From Raineya orbicola (GTDB lineage Bacteria > Bacteroidota > Bacteroidia > Cytophagales > Thermonemataceae): a stretch of 64,000 nucleotides of DNA. Positions 17,594 to 25,991 of the stretch are shown one piece after another (the stretch's first letter is position 1; the number at the start of each line of letters is the position of its first letter). The stretch lies in contig NZ_NKXO01000007.1 in assembly GCF_002843425.1 (NCBI RefSeq), positions 19,411 through 83,410 on the forward strand. Direction: 5' to 3'. Both the position numbers and the translations under genes were made by a program. Under the pieces are notes generated by a model. It did no database searches, was not told where the DNA came from, and saw nothing but the letters and a program-made list of their open reading frames with translations.

Positions 17594-20500
17594 TTAATTT
17601 TCAGGTGCATTTTGGGTAAAATTTTGATAAGGTACAAGCACCTTGCTAAAGCCTTTTCCCGTTTTTTCTACGCTAATTTTTGTAAAAATTCGCTCTTTGA
17701 TTTCAGCCAAATGCGAAATAAGAACAATTGTTTTGCCTGAGCTTTGCAATGTTTCCAAAACACTAATAGCTGTATCCAAGGTATTGGCGTCCAATGTTCC
17801 AAAGCCTTCGTCAATGAAAAGCATACCAATTTCTACATTTCGGCTTGCCATATCTGCCAGCCCCAACGAAAGAGCTAAACTTACTAAGAAAGTTTCGCCT
17901 CCTGAAAGCGTACTTACTTCCCGAATAGTATCTGCCTGAAACCTATCTACAATACACAAACTTAACTCTTTTTCTCTATCATCTTTTTGCAGTGCGTAAC
18001 GCTCCGAAAGATTTTGCAAATGCCTGTTGGCTCTTTGAATGAGTTGCTCCAAAGTAATATTTTGGGCAATACGGGCAAATTTATCTTGGGGGTTGGCAAT
18101 TAAATCCGACAACTTTTTCCATTTATTTACAATAACCTCCTGATTTTCAATATTTTTTTGTAATTCCTGATATTTTTTTAAGTCTTTTTCGTTGCTCTCC
18201 AATTTTTCTCTGATACTCCCTAACCTTTGCTGATTTTCGCTTCTTTTTTGTTCAAGAGCCTGTTTTTTACCCTCCAGCTCTTGCCAACTTACCTTAGCAG
18301 GTACTTTCTCACGCAAATTTTCTTGTTCTTTAATTTTTTCAGCAAGTAAAGATTGATTTTCTGTACATTTTTTCTTGTAATTTTCTATTTCGGTTTTATA
18401 GTTTTTGATAGTTTTTTCATCTAAAATTTTACTTTGCAGTTCGTCTATGTTTTGCAAACCTATTTCTTGTATAGCCTTTTCCAAAACTAACTGCTCACTG
18501 CTTATTTTTTTGCTCAAATTTTCCAAATCTGTCTCTATTTGCTTTTTTTGAGCTTCAAAAGCTGTTAGCAGGTTCAGATGTTGTTGGAGTATTTCTTGGG
18601 TTTTGCTCAATTCTTGCTCCAAATGCTCTTGATGTCTTTTAAGCTCTTCTTGAAATTCCTGATAGCTTCTGAACTGAATTTCAGGTACGATTTGCCTACA
18701 CTCATTTTCTGCATTTTGGTATTTTAGTTCAGCTTCTTGCAAGCGTTTGTTCAAATTTTCAAGCTCCAAGTTTTTTTGCAAAAGCTTATTTTCAATTCCT
18801 AAAATATGTTGCTCCGTTTTCAGGTGACTGTATTCAGTTTGCAATGCTCGCAATTTCTGCCTCTCTTTTTTTTGATTTTCAACTTTTTCTTCCTTCGTTA
18901 TGATAAGTTCTGTGATATTTTGCTGATTGATGTTTTCGTTTTCTAAATTTTTGCTTTTCTGTTGAATTTCTGTTTGAAGTTCTTTCAAATCTTTTTTCAA
19001 ACGTTCTACGAGCGTACTTAAAGTTTGAGCTTGGTTTTGAAGTATCTTTTCTTGTAGCTCTTTAAGCAATCGTTCGCTTTCTTTCAAGTTTTTTTCAGTT
19101 TCTGATTCTGAAAGCTCAAAAGTTATATTTTGAGCAAAAGGGTGATGTGTAGAGCCACACAAAGGACATTCTTTACCTTCTTGAAGTTCCTTTCGCAATT
19201 CTGAAAGTTCTTTTTTTTGTTTTTCAAATATTACTTTTTCCTGATAAAGTGCTTTTTTTTCTTCTGAAAATTGAATTTGGGTTTGTAGCTCTATAAGCTC
19301 CTTTTGGGCGTTTTGAAGTTCTTTCTTCTTTACTTGCAATTCTTGCAAAAGAGAACTTTCTTTTTCTTGTAGTTTTTTTAGGCTTTCTAGTTCGTTGATT
19401 ATCTTTTGTTCTTTTTCAATTTTCTGATTCAATTCATTTTCTGAAGCCTTTTCCAAAATTTGCTCCAATTCATTTATTCTTTGCTCAACTATCTGGCTTT
19501 TTTCTTGATTTTCGGTAACATTTTGGCTTTCTTGCCACTTTATTTTTGCCCGATAAATAGCCATTTTAATGTCTTGTTCAAGTCTTTGCAGATACTCTTG
19601 CTCTCGCTCTTTTTCTTCGCTTAAACTCTGAATTTGGCTTTGGGCAGGAATAATTTCCTCTTGGATAATTTCAATTACTTTTTCTTTTATCGAACTAAAA
19701 TTTTTCAGCTCAGCTTCTTTTTGTTCCAAATTAGCTTTTTCTTGGTCTATGATTTTCTGCTTTTTTTGAATATCCTCATCAATTTTAGTAATTTCTGATT
19801 TCTTGCATTCAAAATCAGTTTGATAGCCCTCCAATAGCCCAAATTGATGATGCAAAGGCAAAGTTTTTTCGTGCCAGTTGCAAAGTTCCTCTAATTTTTG
19901 GATAGAAACCTTTTTGGCTTGTAACTGCTCTTCTTGCTTTTGTAAATCTGAAATCTGATTAGAAACTTGCTCTAATTGCTTGCAAAGCTGTATTTTTTCA
20001 GCTATTTCTTTTATTTCTACCTCTAAATTTCTGTTTTCAGTTTCAAGTTCTTTTTGCTGATTTTGATAGCCTTGAACTTCTGTTTCATTCAAAAAATTGA
20101 TATGCTGACGCTGTGTCTGCAAATTTTCTAATGTCTGCCTCTCATTTTTATGCCGTTCAAAGGTTTCCATTGAAATTTGCCTATAAATTTGAGTATTGGT
20201 AATTTTTTCTAAAATAGCGGCTTTATCTTTGGGGGCAGATTTCAGAAATTTAGCAAATTCGCCTTGAGCAAGCATCACAGAGCGAGTAAATTGCTCAAAA
20301 TCTAATTTCAGAACCTTCTGGATTGCCTCTTGGGCTTTTTCTTTCGAATTTTTTTGCTTAATGCTTTGGGATTCGTCCTGATGGTCAGTAAACCACATTT
20401 CCGTTTCATATTTATCTTTTTTCCTCTTCACATTCCATTGTGCAGTATAGATTTTTTCATTCACTTCAAATTTCACGGAAACATAAGCCTCTTTTTCATC

Positions 20501-20719
20501 TGTGGAAATGACTTTTTCAGCAATTTTTTGGGCTCCGTGTCGGTTGGTTCTTTCAAATAAAGCCAAAGTAATAGCATCAAGAATGGTAGTTTTTCCTGCT
20601 CCTGTATCACCTGTAAGCAGTATTAGCCCTGCACTTTTAAGCGGCTCTTGGGTAAAATCTATGAAATGCTTGCCTCGCAAAGACTGAATATTGTAGATTT
20701 CCACAGAAAGAATTTTCAT
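17594..20719 (-). CDS. sbcC: Exonuclease subunit SbcC (Rad50-like ATPase)
   Basis: SbcC forms with SbcD a nuclease that opens hairpins and processes DNA ends. The 1041-residue protein has Walker A GDTGAGKTT near 36-44, two very long coiled coils rich in E, K, Q and L, a zinc-hook CPLCGSTHHPF near 518, the ABC signature STLSGGETFLVSLALSLGLA near 938, and Walker B MLFIDEGFGTLD. No sbcD gene is next to it in this window; instead a small membrane-anchored nuclease-like gene lies 6 bp upstream in the same transcription unit. Confidence 0.93.
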   Translation of the reverse strand: MKILSVEIYNIQSLRGKHFIDFTQEPLKSAGLILLTGDTGAGKTTILDAITLALFERTNRHGAQKIAEKVISTDEKEAYVSVKFEVNEKIYTAQWNVKRKKDKYETEMWFTDHQDESQSIKQKNSKEKAQEAIQKVLKLDFEQFTRSVMLAQGEFAKFLKSAPKDKAAILEKITNTQIYRQISMETFERHKNERQTLENLQTQRQHINFLNETEVQGYQNQQKELETENRNLEVEIKEIAEKIQLCKQLEQVSNQISDLQKQEEQLQAKKVSIQKLEELCNWHEKTLPLHHQFGLLEGYQTDFECKKSEITKIDEDIQKKQKIIDQEKANLEQKEAELKNFSSIKEKVIEIIQEEIIPAQSQIQSLSEEKEREQEYLQRLEQDIKMAIYRAKIKWQESQNVTENQEKSQIVEQRINELEQILEKASENELNQKIEKEQKIINELESLKKLQEKESSLLQELQVKKKELQNAQKELIELQTQIQFSEEKKALYQEKVIFEKQKKELSELRKELQEGKECPLCGSTHHPFAQNITFELSESETEKNLKESERLLKELQEKILQNQAQTLSTLVERLKKDLKELQTEIQQKSKNLENENINQQNITELIITKEEKVENQKKERQKLRALQTEYSHLKTEQHILGIENKLLQKNLELENLNKRLQEAELKYQNAENECRQIVPEIQFRSYQEFQEELKRHQEHLEQELSKTQEILQQHLNLLTAFEAQKKQIETDLENLSKKISSEQLVLEKAIQEIGLQNIDELQSKILDEKTIKNYKTEIENYKKKCTENQSLLAEKIKEQENLREKVPAKVSWQELEGKKQALEQKRSENQQRLGSIREKLESNEKDLKKYQELQKNIENQEVIVNKWKKLSDLIANPQDKFARIAQNITLEQLIQRANRHLQNLSERYALQKDDREKELSLCIVDRFQADTIREVSTLSGGETFLVSLALSLGLADMASRNVEIGMLFIDEGFGTLDANTLDTAISVLETLQSSGKTIVLISHLAEIKERIFTKISVEKTGKGFSKVLVPYQNFTQNAPEN

Positions 20720-20725
20720 ATTTTT

Positions 20726-21349
20726 TCAGTTTAGCTCGTTTAGGTATGTATCTCGGTATCGGTTTTCAAACATTTTTTGGGCTTCTCGGCTATTCCACAT
20801 TTTGGGAAACAAAGTAAGATGAGGCAAATTTTTAGCAATTTCATTCAAATTTTCATCTTTTACAAGTTTAGCAAGCGTTTGGGCAATAAATCCGCAACAT
20901 TGCAAAGGTTCTCGGATAACTTGCTCTTCGGCAAAACGAATTACAATCCAGCCTTTTTCTACAAAAAAGGCATTTCGGGGTTCATCAGAGCCAATGGTAT
21001 GAATAGACTTTCCACGAAAGCCGTAGGGTTCATCAATTTCAATATCTACAAAAAGATTATGCTTCCGGTTAATGAGAGCAAAATCAGGAAAATAAAAATT
21101 TTCCCCAATACGCAAAGCTACATCAGTGTAAATTTGCTTGGGGAAATATTTTTGCAAATATTTTTGAAAGTACGCTTCGCTTTTGCCTTTATTTTCATTT
21201 TTCGCCTCCTCGGGCAGTTGAGGATTAGAAAAATTGCCTACATATACCAACGGGTAGCTTCTTGAAGCAGAGGAAGGCTTCTTTTCCGAAATATTTTTAG
21301 AAAAGAATAATGCTACAAGAAGCAACCCGACTATGATAGCTATAAGCAT
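20726..21349 (-). CDS. Membrane-anchored PD-(D/E)XK (DUF559/Vsr-like) nuclease-like protein
   Basis: A 207-residue protein with one N-terminal transmembrane helix (residues ~1-17, LIAIIVGLLLVALFF), a polar linker, then a compact domain: FYFPDFALI, NLFVDIEIDEPYGFRG, a loop with RNAFFVEKGWIVIRFAEEQVI and a helical tail. The D-(x)n-E-I-E pattern and the terminal GWxVxRFxExQV are those of DUF559/very-short-patch-repair-like PD-(D/E)XK nucleases. Its start codon abuts the stop of the upstream lipoprotein gene and it ends 6 bp before sbcC, so the three are probably one operon. Nuclease activity is inferred from the fold only. Confidence 0.65.
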   Translation of the reverse strand: MLIAIIVGLLLVALFFSKNISEKKPSSASRSYPLVYVGNFSNPQLPEEAKNENKGKSEAYFQKYLQKYFPKQIYTDVALRIGENFYFPDFALINRKHNLFVDIEIDEPYGFRGKSIHTIGSDEPRNAFFVEKGWIVIRFAEEQVIREPLQCCGFIAQTLAKLVKDENLNEIAKNLPHLTLFPKMWNSREAQKMFENRYRDTYLNELN

Positions 21350-21874
21350 TTACTCTATTAGAATACGAGCTTGCGAAGTTTTATTACTCTTAATAAGTTT
21401 AATTTTGTATCCCTTCTGCGATTGCCAAACTTGCATTGTATCATTACTTTGTTTGGCATTGCCATAACGCAAATTGTAATAAGTTGTAAAGTCTTGAATA
21501 AAACTTTCCACACCATTTACAATTGCAAGCACTTCAAAAGATTTTACTTTTTGTTTCTCATCATAACGATAGGTTACATCAACCATATCCTCATCTACAT
21601 CAAAGCTGTAAGTAATATAGCGTTGAGCGGTATTTTCCTCCAAGAGCTTGGTTTTCTCTTTCGCTTTGATAGTATCCAGCGGTGTTCCAAGCTCAAAACC
21701 TCGCAAAACGCCATCTTTCTTTTTGTTCATTACAATTTTTACCCACTCGCCCAAAGTATCCAGAGGTACATTCGTTTCTTGGAATTCTACTTTGGCTTCG
21801 GTGGTCTTTTCTTTTTTTTCACAAGCAAATAAAGAAATCATCACCAAAAAGAATGAAGCGATTTTTAAGTACAT
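21350..21874 (-). CDS. Putative lipoprotein of unknown function
   Basis: A 174-residue protein with a type II signal peptide: MYLKIASFFLVMISLFAC, the Cys at 18 being the lipidation site. The mature part starts with a charged stretch and contains LRGFELGTPLDTIKAKE and SFDVDEDMVDVTYRYDEKQ, suggesting a small beta-rich domain of the kind seen in repeated 'G-x-x-x-D-T-I-K' envelope proteins. I recognise no named family. The stop directly abuts the start of the nuclease-like gene, which implies co-transcription with it and sbcC. Confidence 0.75.
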   Translation of the reverse strand: MYLKIASFFLVMISLFACEKKEKTTEAKVEFQETNVPLDTLGEWVKIVMNKKKDGVLRGFELGTPLDTIKAKEKTKLLEENTAQRYITYSFDVDEDMVDVTYRYDEKQKVKSFEVLAIVNGVESFIQDFTTYYNLRYGNAKQSNDTMQVWQSQKGYKIKLIKSNKTSQARILIE

Positions 21875-21888
21875 AATTTTAGAAAAAT

Positions 21889-23262
21889 TTATGCTGTTGT
21901 CATAGCTGCCAGTAAATCCGCTTGGGTAATGATATGCACTTTATTCTCCTCATCACGAACTAAAAGAGCCTTGTTATCTTTATCAATCAGTGAAGCAAGT
22001 ACATCGAGCGAATTATCTAGCCCTACAAATTTGAATGGTGGATTCATTACATCTCTCACAGGAGCATCTTTGATATCGGGCTTTTCAATGAGTTGCTCTA
22101 AAATTTTAGAATCCACCAAACTGCCTACAATATGTTCGCCTTCGGTTACGGGTACTTGCGAAATGCCCTCTTTGGTAAGAATACGAATAGCTTGGGCTAC
22201 GGTTTGGTTTGCCTCAATGGTAAGCAGTTTATCTTTGCCATTGCGACTTTTGATAATATCGCGAGCCGTGGCAAATTCAGCTTCCAAAAAGCCGTGATTT
22301 TTCATCCATTCATCGTTGTAGATTTTATTGAGGTAACGCGTACCGTGGTCGGGTAAGATAATTACCATTACATCATTATCTTTCAGATGCTCGCGAGCAT
22401 ATTCCAAAGCCCCATACACAGCCGCACCACAAGACCAACCCACAAAAAGCCCTTCTTCGCGTGCCAAACGGCGAGTCATCAGAGCGGCATCCTTATCTGT
22501 TACTTTAATGAAAAGGTCAATTAAATTAAAATCAACATTTTTCGGCAAAATATCCTCTCCAATACCTTCGGTAAGATAGGGGTAAATCTCATTTTCATCA
22601 AAAATGCCTGTTTCTTTGTATTTCTTGAAAACCGAGCCATAGGTATCAATGCCCAAAGTAAAAACATTAGGCTTGCGTTCTTTCAGATATTTAGAAACGC
22701 CACAGATAGTTCCGCCCGTACCAACACCTGCGGCGTAATGCGTAATTTTGCCTTCGGTTTGTTTCCAAATTTCGGGTCCTGTGGTTTCGTAATGAGCGGC
22801 AGTATTGGAAAGATTATCGTACTGATTGGGATAAAAGGAGTTCGGGATTTCTTTGTTGAGACGTTTAGCCACTGAATAATAAGAGCGAGGATCATCGGGT
22901 TCTACATTAGTAGGGCAAACTACTACTTCTGCCCCTAAAGCCTTCAAGATATTGATTTTTTCTTGCGATTGCTTATCCGACATTGTAAAAATACATTTGT
23001 AGCCTTTGGCAATAGCCGTAAGAGCAAGCCCCATACCTGTATTACCCGAAGTGCCTTCAATGATAGTGCCACCCGGCTTCAAAATTCCTGCTTTTTCAGC
23101 ATCTTCAATCATTTTTATTCCGATGCGGTCTTTTACCGAGTTTCCTGGGTTAAAATACTCCACTTTTACCAAAATAGTTCCTTTGATGTTTTTGGTAACC
23201 TTGTTGAGCTTTACAAGGGGCGTATTGCCAATGGTTTCAACAATAGAGTTGTAATATTGCAT
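21889..23262 (-). CDS. Cystathionine beta-synthase (PLP enzyme with C-terminal CBS pair)
   Basis: A 457-residue fold-type II PLP enzyme followed by two CBS domains. PLP features: YFNPGNSVKDRIG near 36-48 with the Schiff-base lysine, GTSGNTG near 70 and GVGTGGTICG near 180. The region from ~335 to the end holds a CBS pair (ANQTVAQAIRILTKEGISQVPV and SLDVLASLIDKDNKALLV). It would condense serine (or related) with homocysteine in transsulfuration; close relatives make cysteine instead, so the precise reaction is inferred. A full Bacteroidota promoter lies just upstream. Confidence 0.88.
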   Translation of the reverse strand: MQYYNSIVETIGNTPLVKLNKVTKNIKGTILVKVEYFNPGNSVKDRIGIKMIEDAEKAGILKPGGTIIEGTSGNTGMGLALTAIAKGYKCIFTMSDKQSQEKINILKALGAEVVVCPTNVEPDDPRSYYSVAKRLNKEIPNSFYPNQYDNLSNTAAHYETTGPEIWKQTEGKITHYAAGVGTGGTICGVSKYLKERKPNVFTLGIDTYGSVFKKYKETGIFDENEIYPYLTEGIGEDILPKNVDFNLIDLFIKVTDKDAALMTRRLAREEGLFVGWSCGAAVYGALEYAREHLKDNDVMVIILPDHGTRYLNKIYNDEWMKNHGFLEAEFATARDIIKSRNGKDKLLTIEANQTVAQAIRILTKEGISQVPVTEGEHIVGSLVDSKILEQLIEKPDIKDAPVRDVMNPPFKFVGLDNSLDVLASLIDKDNKALLVRDEENKVHIITQADLLAAMTTA

Positions 23263-23291
23263 AACAAAAAAATTTGCGTTGATAAGTTAAG

Positions 23292-23322
23292 CAAAGGTAC
23301 GAATAAAAACAAAATTTTCAAA
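23292..23322 (-). promoter_or_regulatory. Bacteroidota-type promoter (minus strand)
   Basis: On the minus strand: TTTG (complement of 23319-23322), 19 bp spacer, TACCTTTG (complement of 23292-23299), about 30 bp before the cystathionine beta-synthase ATG. Confidence 0.7.
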
Positions 23323-23333
23323 ATACAGCCCAA

Positions 23334-24761
23334 TTAGTTGTTTTGAATATCACTGATGGCTTTTTCACATTGAGCGTACAGGTTTTGTAAATCTTGAATG
23401 TAAGGGTAATGCTTTTGTAAAAGGACTTCCTCGTACTGCTTTTGTAGAGCTCTGATGCTTCTTTGTAAAATTTTGAACACACGGATAAGTTGCTCTTGCG
23501 TGTATACGCGTGATATGCTTTCGTTGCGGTACTGATGATGGAAATCATTGCCAATTTCTAAAATTTCTTCGGTAAGAACATCTAAATGCTCTTTTTTTAG
23601 TGCAAAACTTACTACTTGCGAGATAGTATTGATAAGCCGAGCCGTAACGGCAAAATCATTTCTGCCGTAATGATAGATTTGGTCAAAGGCTTGATTGATG
23701 ATGCGGTCAAAACTTGCTTCGTTGAGATACACGTTAGCAGTTTTCCATTTCGTAAAGCCTACCGAAGGCATATTGGCTTGTAAAATTTCACGTACAATCT
23801 CGCCAAGGTAGTCTATGCAATTGATAGCCGTTGTGGGGTCATTGACGGCAGGAGAAATAGCTTTCAAAGCAATATCAACTAACTGCCTTACTCCAAAATG
23901 GATATCTTGATGATAGCTTCGGAACTTGCCAATTTCAAATTGCTTGGCTATTTTGCTGACAATATTTGCTTGATTAGCACTATTTTCTCTGAAAGCTACC
24001 AGTGCCATAGGTGTATTTCTTGAAATATAACTGCCTACATCATTGACCTGCTCAATGAATTCTATTTCATTGTGCATTTTAGAGATATTGATAAGTTTTT
24101 CAATATTTACAGAACGCAAGTAGCCAAAGTTGTTGCTTATTACAGCAATTTTGTTGGGGTGAGAAGGTCTTTTGCCTATCTCTTCCTGATGCACCCAGTA
24201 TTTTTTAGCATTATGCACTTCTGAAATGGTGTGTAAAGCAATTTTTCGGGTAATGGAAGCCGCATTGATGCTTTCGGCAATCGTGATAATAAAATGAGGA
24301 AGCAGACCCCCTATCAAAAAAATACAGCCATAGATGGCTAAATTCAGGATAGGCTTCATTGAATTAGGCACCTCATTTTGCTCGGCAGGAATAGCATCAA
24401 TGAGCCAAAACTTCAAAAGCAAACAAAAAACCACCCAACCCAAAAAAATACCCAAAGTGATTTGATTATAGAGGTTATGAGATAGAAAATAGCGTAAAAT
24501 TCTTGGTGAAAATTGCGTAGAAGCAAGTTGCAGAGCTACAATCGTAATAGAATATACAGTAGCAACGATGCTTGCAAGTAAGCTGGAAAGTAGGTTGATA
24601 GCGTCTATGTAACCTGCTTTATCTGTTTTGATAAGAAAATTAGATTTCGTGGTAAAAGTTAGAATGATAACAAACAATACGATACCACCAATTACAGCAA
24701 AAGAATGGCTACGCAAGAGCCGCAGAGCATCTTTCAACTCTTCTTTATGTTTTACTTGCAT
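23334..24761 (-). CDS. DUF2254 membrane protein
   Basis: A 475-residue protein with about four transmembrane helices in the first 170 residues (FAVIGGIVLFVIILTF, a second near LLASIVATVYSITIVALQLA, QITLGIFLGWVVFCLLLKFW, LAIYGCIFLIGGLLPHFIIT), then a soluble region with LVDIALKAISPAVNDPTTAINCIDYL and a helical C-terminus. The 'ALKAxSPAxNDPxTA' motif is the DUF2254 hallmark. Function is unknown. A TAGCTTTG -7-like box lies just upstream at 24785-24792 on the minus strand, overlapping the end of sixA. Confidence 0.88.
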   Translation of the reverse strand: MQVKHKEELKDALRLLRSHSFAVIGGIVLFVIILTFTTKSNFLIKTDKAGYIDAINLLSSLLASIVATVYSITIVALQLASTQFSPRILRYFLSHNLYNQITLGIFLGWVVFCLLLKFWLIDAIPAEQNEVPNSMKPILNLAIYGCIFLIGGLLPHFIITIAESINAASITRKIALHTISEVHNAKKYWVHQEEIGKRPSHPNKIAVISNNFGYLRSVNIEKLINISKMHNEIEFIEQVNDVGSYISRNTPMALVAFRENSANQANIVSKIAKQFEIGKFRSYHQDIHFGVRQLVDIALKAISPAVNDPTTAINCIDYLGEIVREILQANMPSVGFTKWKTANVYLNEASFDRIINQAFDQIYHYGRNDFAVTARLINTISQVVSFALKKEHLDVLTEEILEIGNDFHHQYRNESISRVYTQEQLIRVFKILQRSIRALQKQYEEVLLQKHYPYIQDLQNLYAQCEKAISDIQNN

Positions 24762-24789
24762 AGTGAGTGCTTTTAGCTACTATGCAAAG

Positions 24790-25332
24790 CTATAAATAAT
24801 TTTCTGAACTTAAAACTTGGTTTTGCTTGGTATTTGGAAATAATTTTTTGGGATATTCAAAAAATAGCAGTTTGCCTGTATTTTCTTCAATTTCTTGCCA
24901 AGAATTTACTGCAAAAGAAATAGCAACAATGCCTGCGGTAGGTATGTTTTCAATAGGGTTTTCGGGCAAAAGTAGGTTGGCAAAATCGTTGAGGCTCGGA
25001 TTATGACCCACAAGCATCAAGGAATGAATTTCATTGGGCGTTTCTTGTACTACGCTAAACAAATCGGCAATGTTGGCTTCGTAAATTTCTTTTTTATACA
25101 AAATTTTCTGCTTCGGATAGAAAATCTCTTTGGCAACTTTTTTAGCCGTTTTGCGAGTTCTTTTGGCAGGACTGCACACAATTAAATCTATCTGCACTTT
25201 TTGAAATTTCAGAAATTTACCCATAGCGGGGGCATCTTTCTTGCCCCTGCGATTGAGAGGACGTTCAAAATCTGCAAGTTCAGGATTTTTCCAACTAGAT
25301 TTGGCGTGGCGAAGTAAATAAAGCGTTTTCAT
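24790..25332 (-). CDS. sixA: SixA-type histidine phosphatase
   Basis: A 180-residue small phosphohistidine phosphatase. The catalytic RHAKSSW (residues 7-13) near the N-terminus and VGHNPSLND near 125 carry the two catalytic histidines of the histidine phosphatase superfamily; SPAKRTRKTA is the third conserved segment. The start is ATG 25332 (MKTLYLLRHAKS), not the upstream ATG 25446, because a promoter lies between them and the extra residues have no family counterpart. It divides from hslV, whose start is 94 bp away on the other strand. Confidence 0.88.
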   Translation of the reverse strand: MKTLYLLRHAKSSWKNPELADFERPLNRRGKKDAPAMGKFLKFQKVQIDLIVCSPAKRTRKTAKKVAKEIFYPKQKILYKKEIYEANIADLFSVVQETPNEIHSLMLVGHNPSLNDFANLLLPENPIENIPTAGIVAISFAVNSWQEIEENTGKLLFFEYPKKLFPNTKQNQVLSSENYL

Positions 25333-25368
25333 TGCCGTAAAAGAGAAGTATTTTTCGTAATTTGCAAA

Positions 25369-25399
25369 CAAAATTACGTGAAGCCTTTGTAAATTCAAA
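25369..25399 (-). promoter_or_regulatory. Bacteroidota-type promoter of sixA (minus strand)
   Basis: On the minus strand: TTTG (complement of 25396-25399), 19 bp spacer, TAATTTTG (complement of 25369-25376). It fixes the sixA start at 25332. Confidence 0.65.
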
Positions 25400-25425
25400 G
25401 TTAAAAAATAAAAAATCATTAACGT

Positions 25426-25971
25426 ATGAAAATGCCTAAAATACACTCAACCACTGTGATTGCCGTTTTGCACAACGGAAAAGTAGCTATTGGTGCTGAT
25501 GGACAAGCAACCTTGGGAAATACCGTTGCCAAAAGCAATGTCCGTAAAATACGCAAACTCAAAGATGGCAAAGCGGTAGTGGGTTTTGCGGGTTCTACCG
25601 CCGATGCTTTCGCTTTGATGGATAAGTTTGAAGAGAAACTTTCTGCTTACGGAGGCATTGTGGAGCGTGCCGCTATTGAACTTGCCAAAGAATGGCGAAC
25701 CGACCGATACCTTCGCCGTTTGGAGGCAATGATGATTGTCGTAGCAAAAAATGAAATTTTTATCATATCAGGAAGTGGAGATGTTATCAAACCCGATAAT
25801 GATGTAGCGGCGATTGGTTCAGGAGCAATGTATGCCCAAGCGGCGGCTTTGGCTCTGAAAAAACACGCCCCGCATCTTTCTGCCAAGCAAATGGTTGAAG
25901 AGGCTCTGCATATTGCTGCCGATATTTGCATTTATACCAACCATAATCTCCTCATAGAAGAAATTGAGTAA
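25426..25971 (+). CDS. hslV: ATP-dependent protease subunit HslV
   Basis: HslV is the threonine protease core of the HslUV (ClpYQ) proteasome-like complex. The 181-residue protein has a short propeptide (MKMPKIHS) before the catalytic Thr9 ([19 protein letters not shown]), then [25 protein letters not shown] and the C-terminal [14 protein letters not shown] helix ([12 protein letters not shown]). The hslU ATPase gene is not in this window. It is followed after 20 bp by an S41 peptidase, suggesting a joint proteolysis transcription unit. Confidence 0.94.
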   Translation: MKMPKIHSTTVIAVLHNGKVAIGADGQATLGNTVAKSNVRKIRKLKDGKAVVGFAGSTADAFALMDKFEEKLSAYGGIVERAAIELAKEWRTDRYLRRLEAMMIVVAKNEIFIISGSGDVIKPDNDVAAIGSGAMYAQAAALALKKHAPHLSAKQMVEEALHIAADICIYTNHNLLIEEIE

Positions 25972-25991
25972 GTGAGAGTTCTAAAAGGGCT

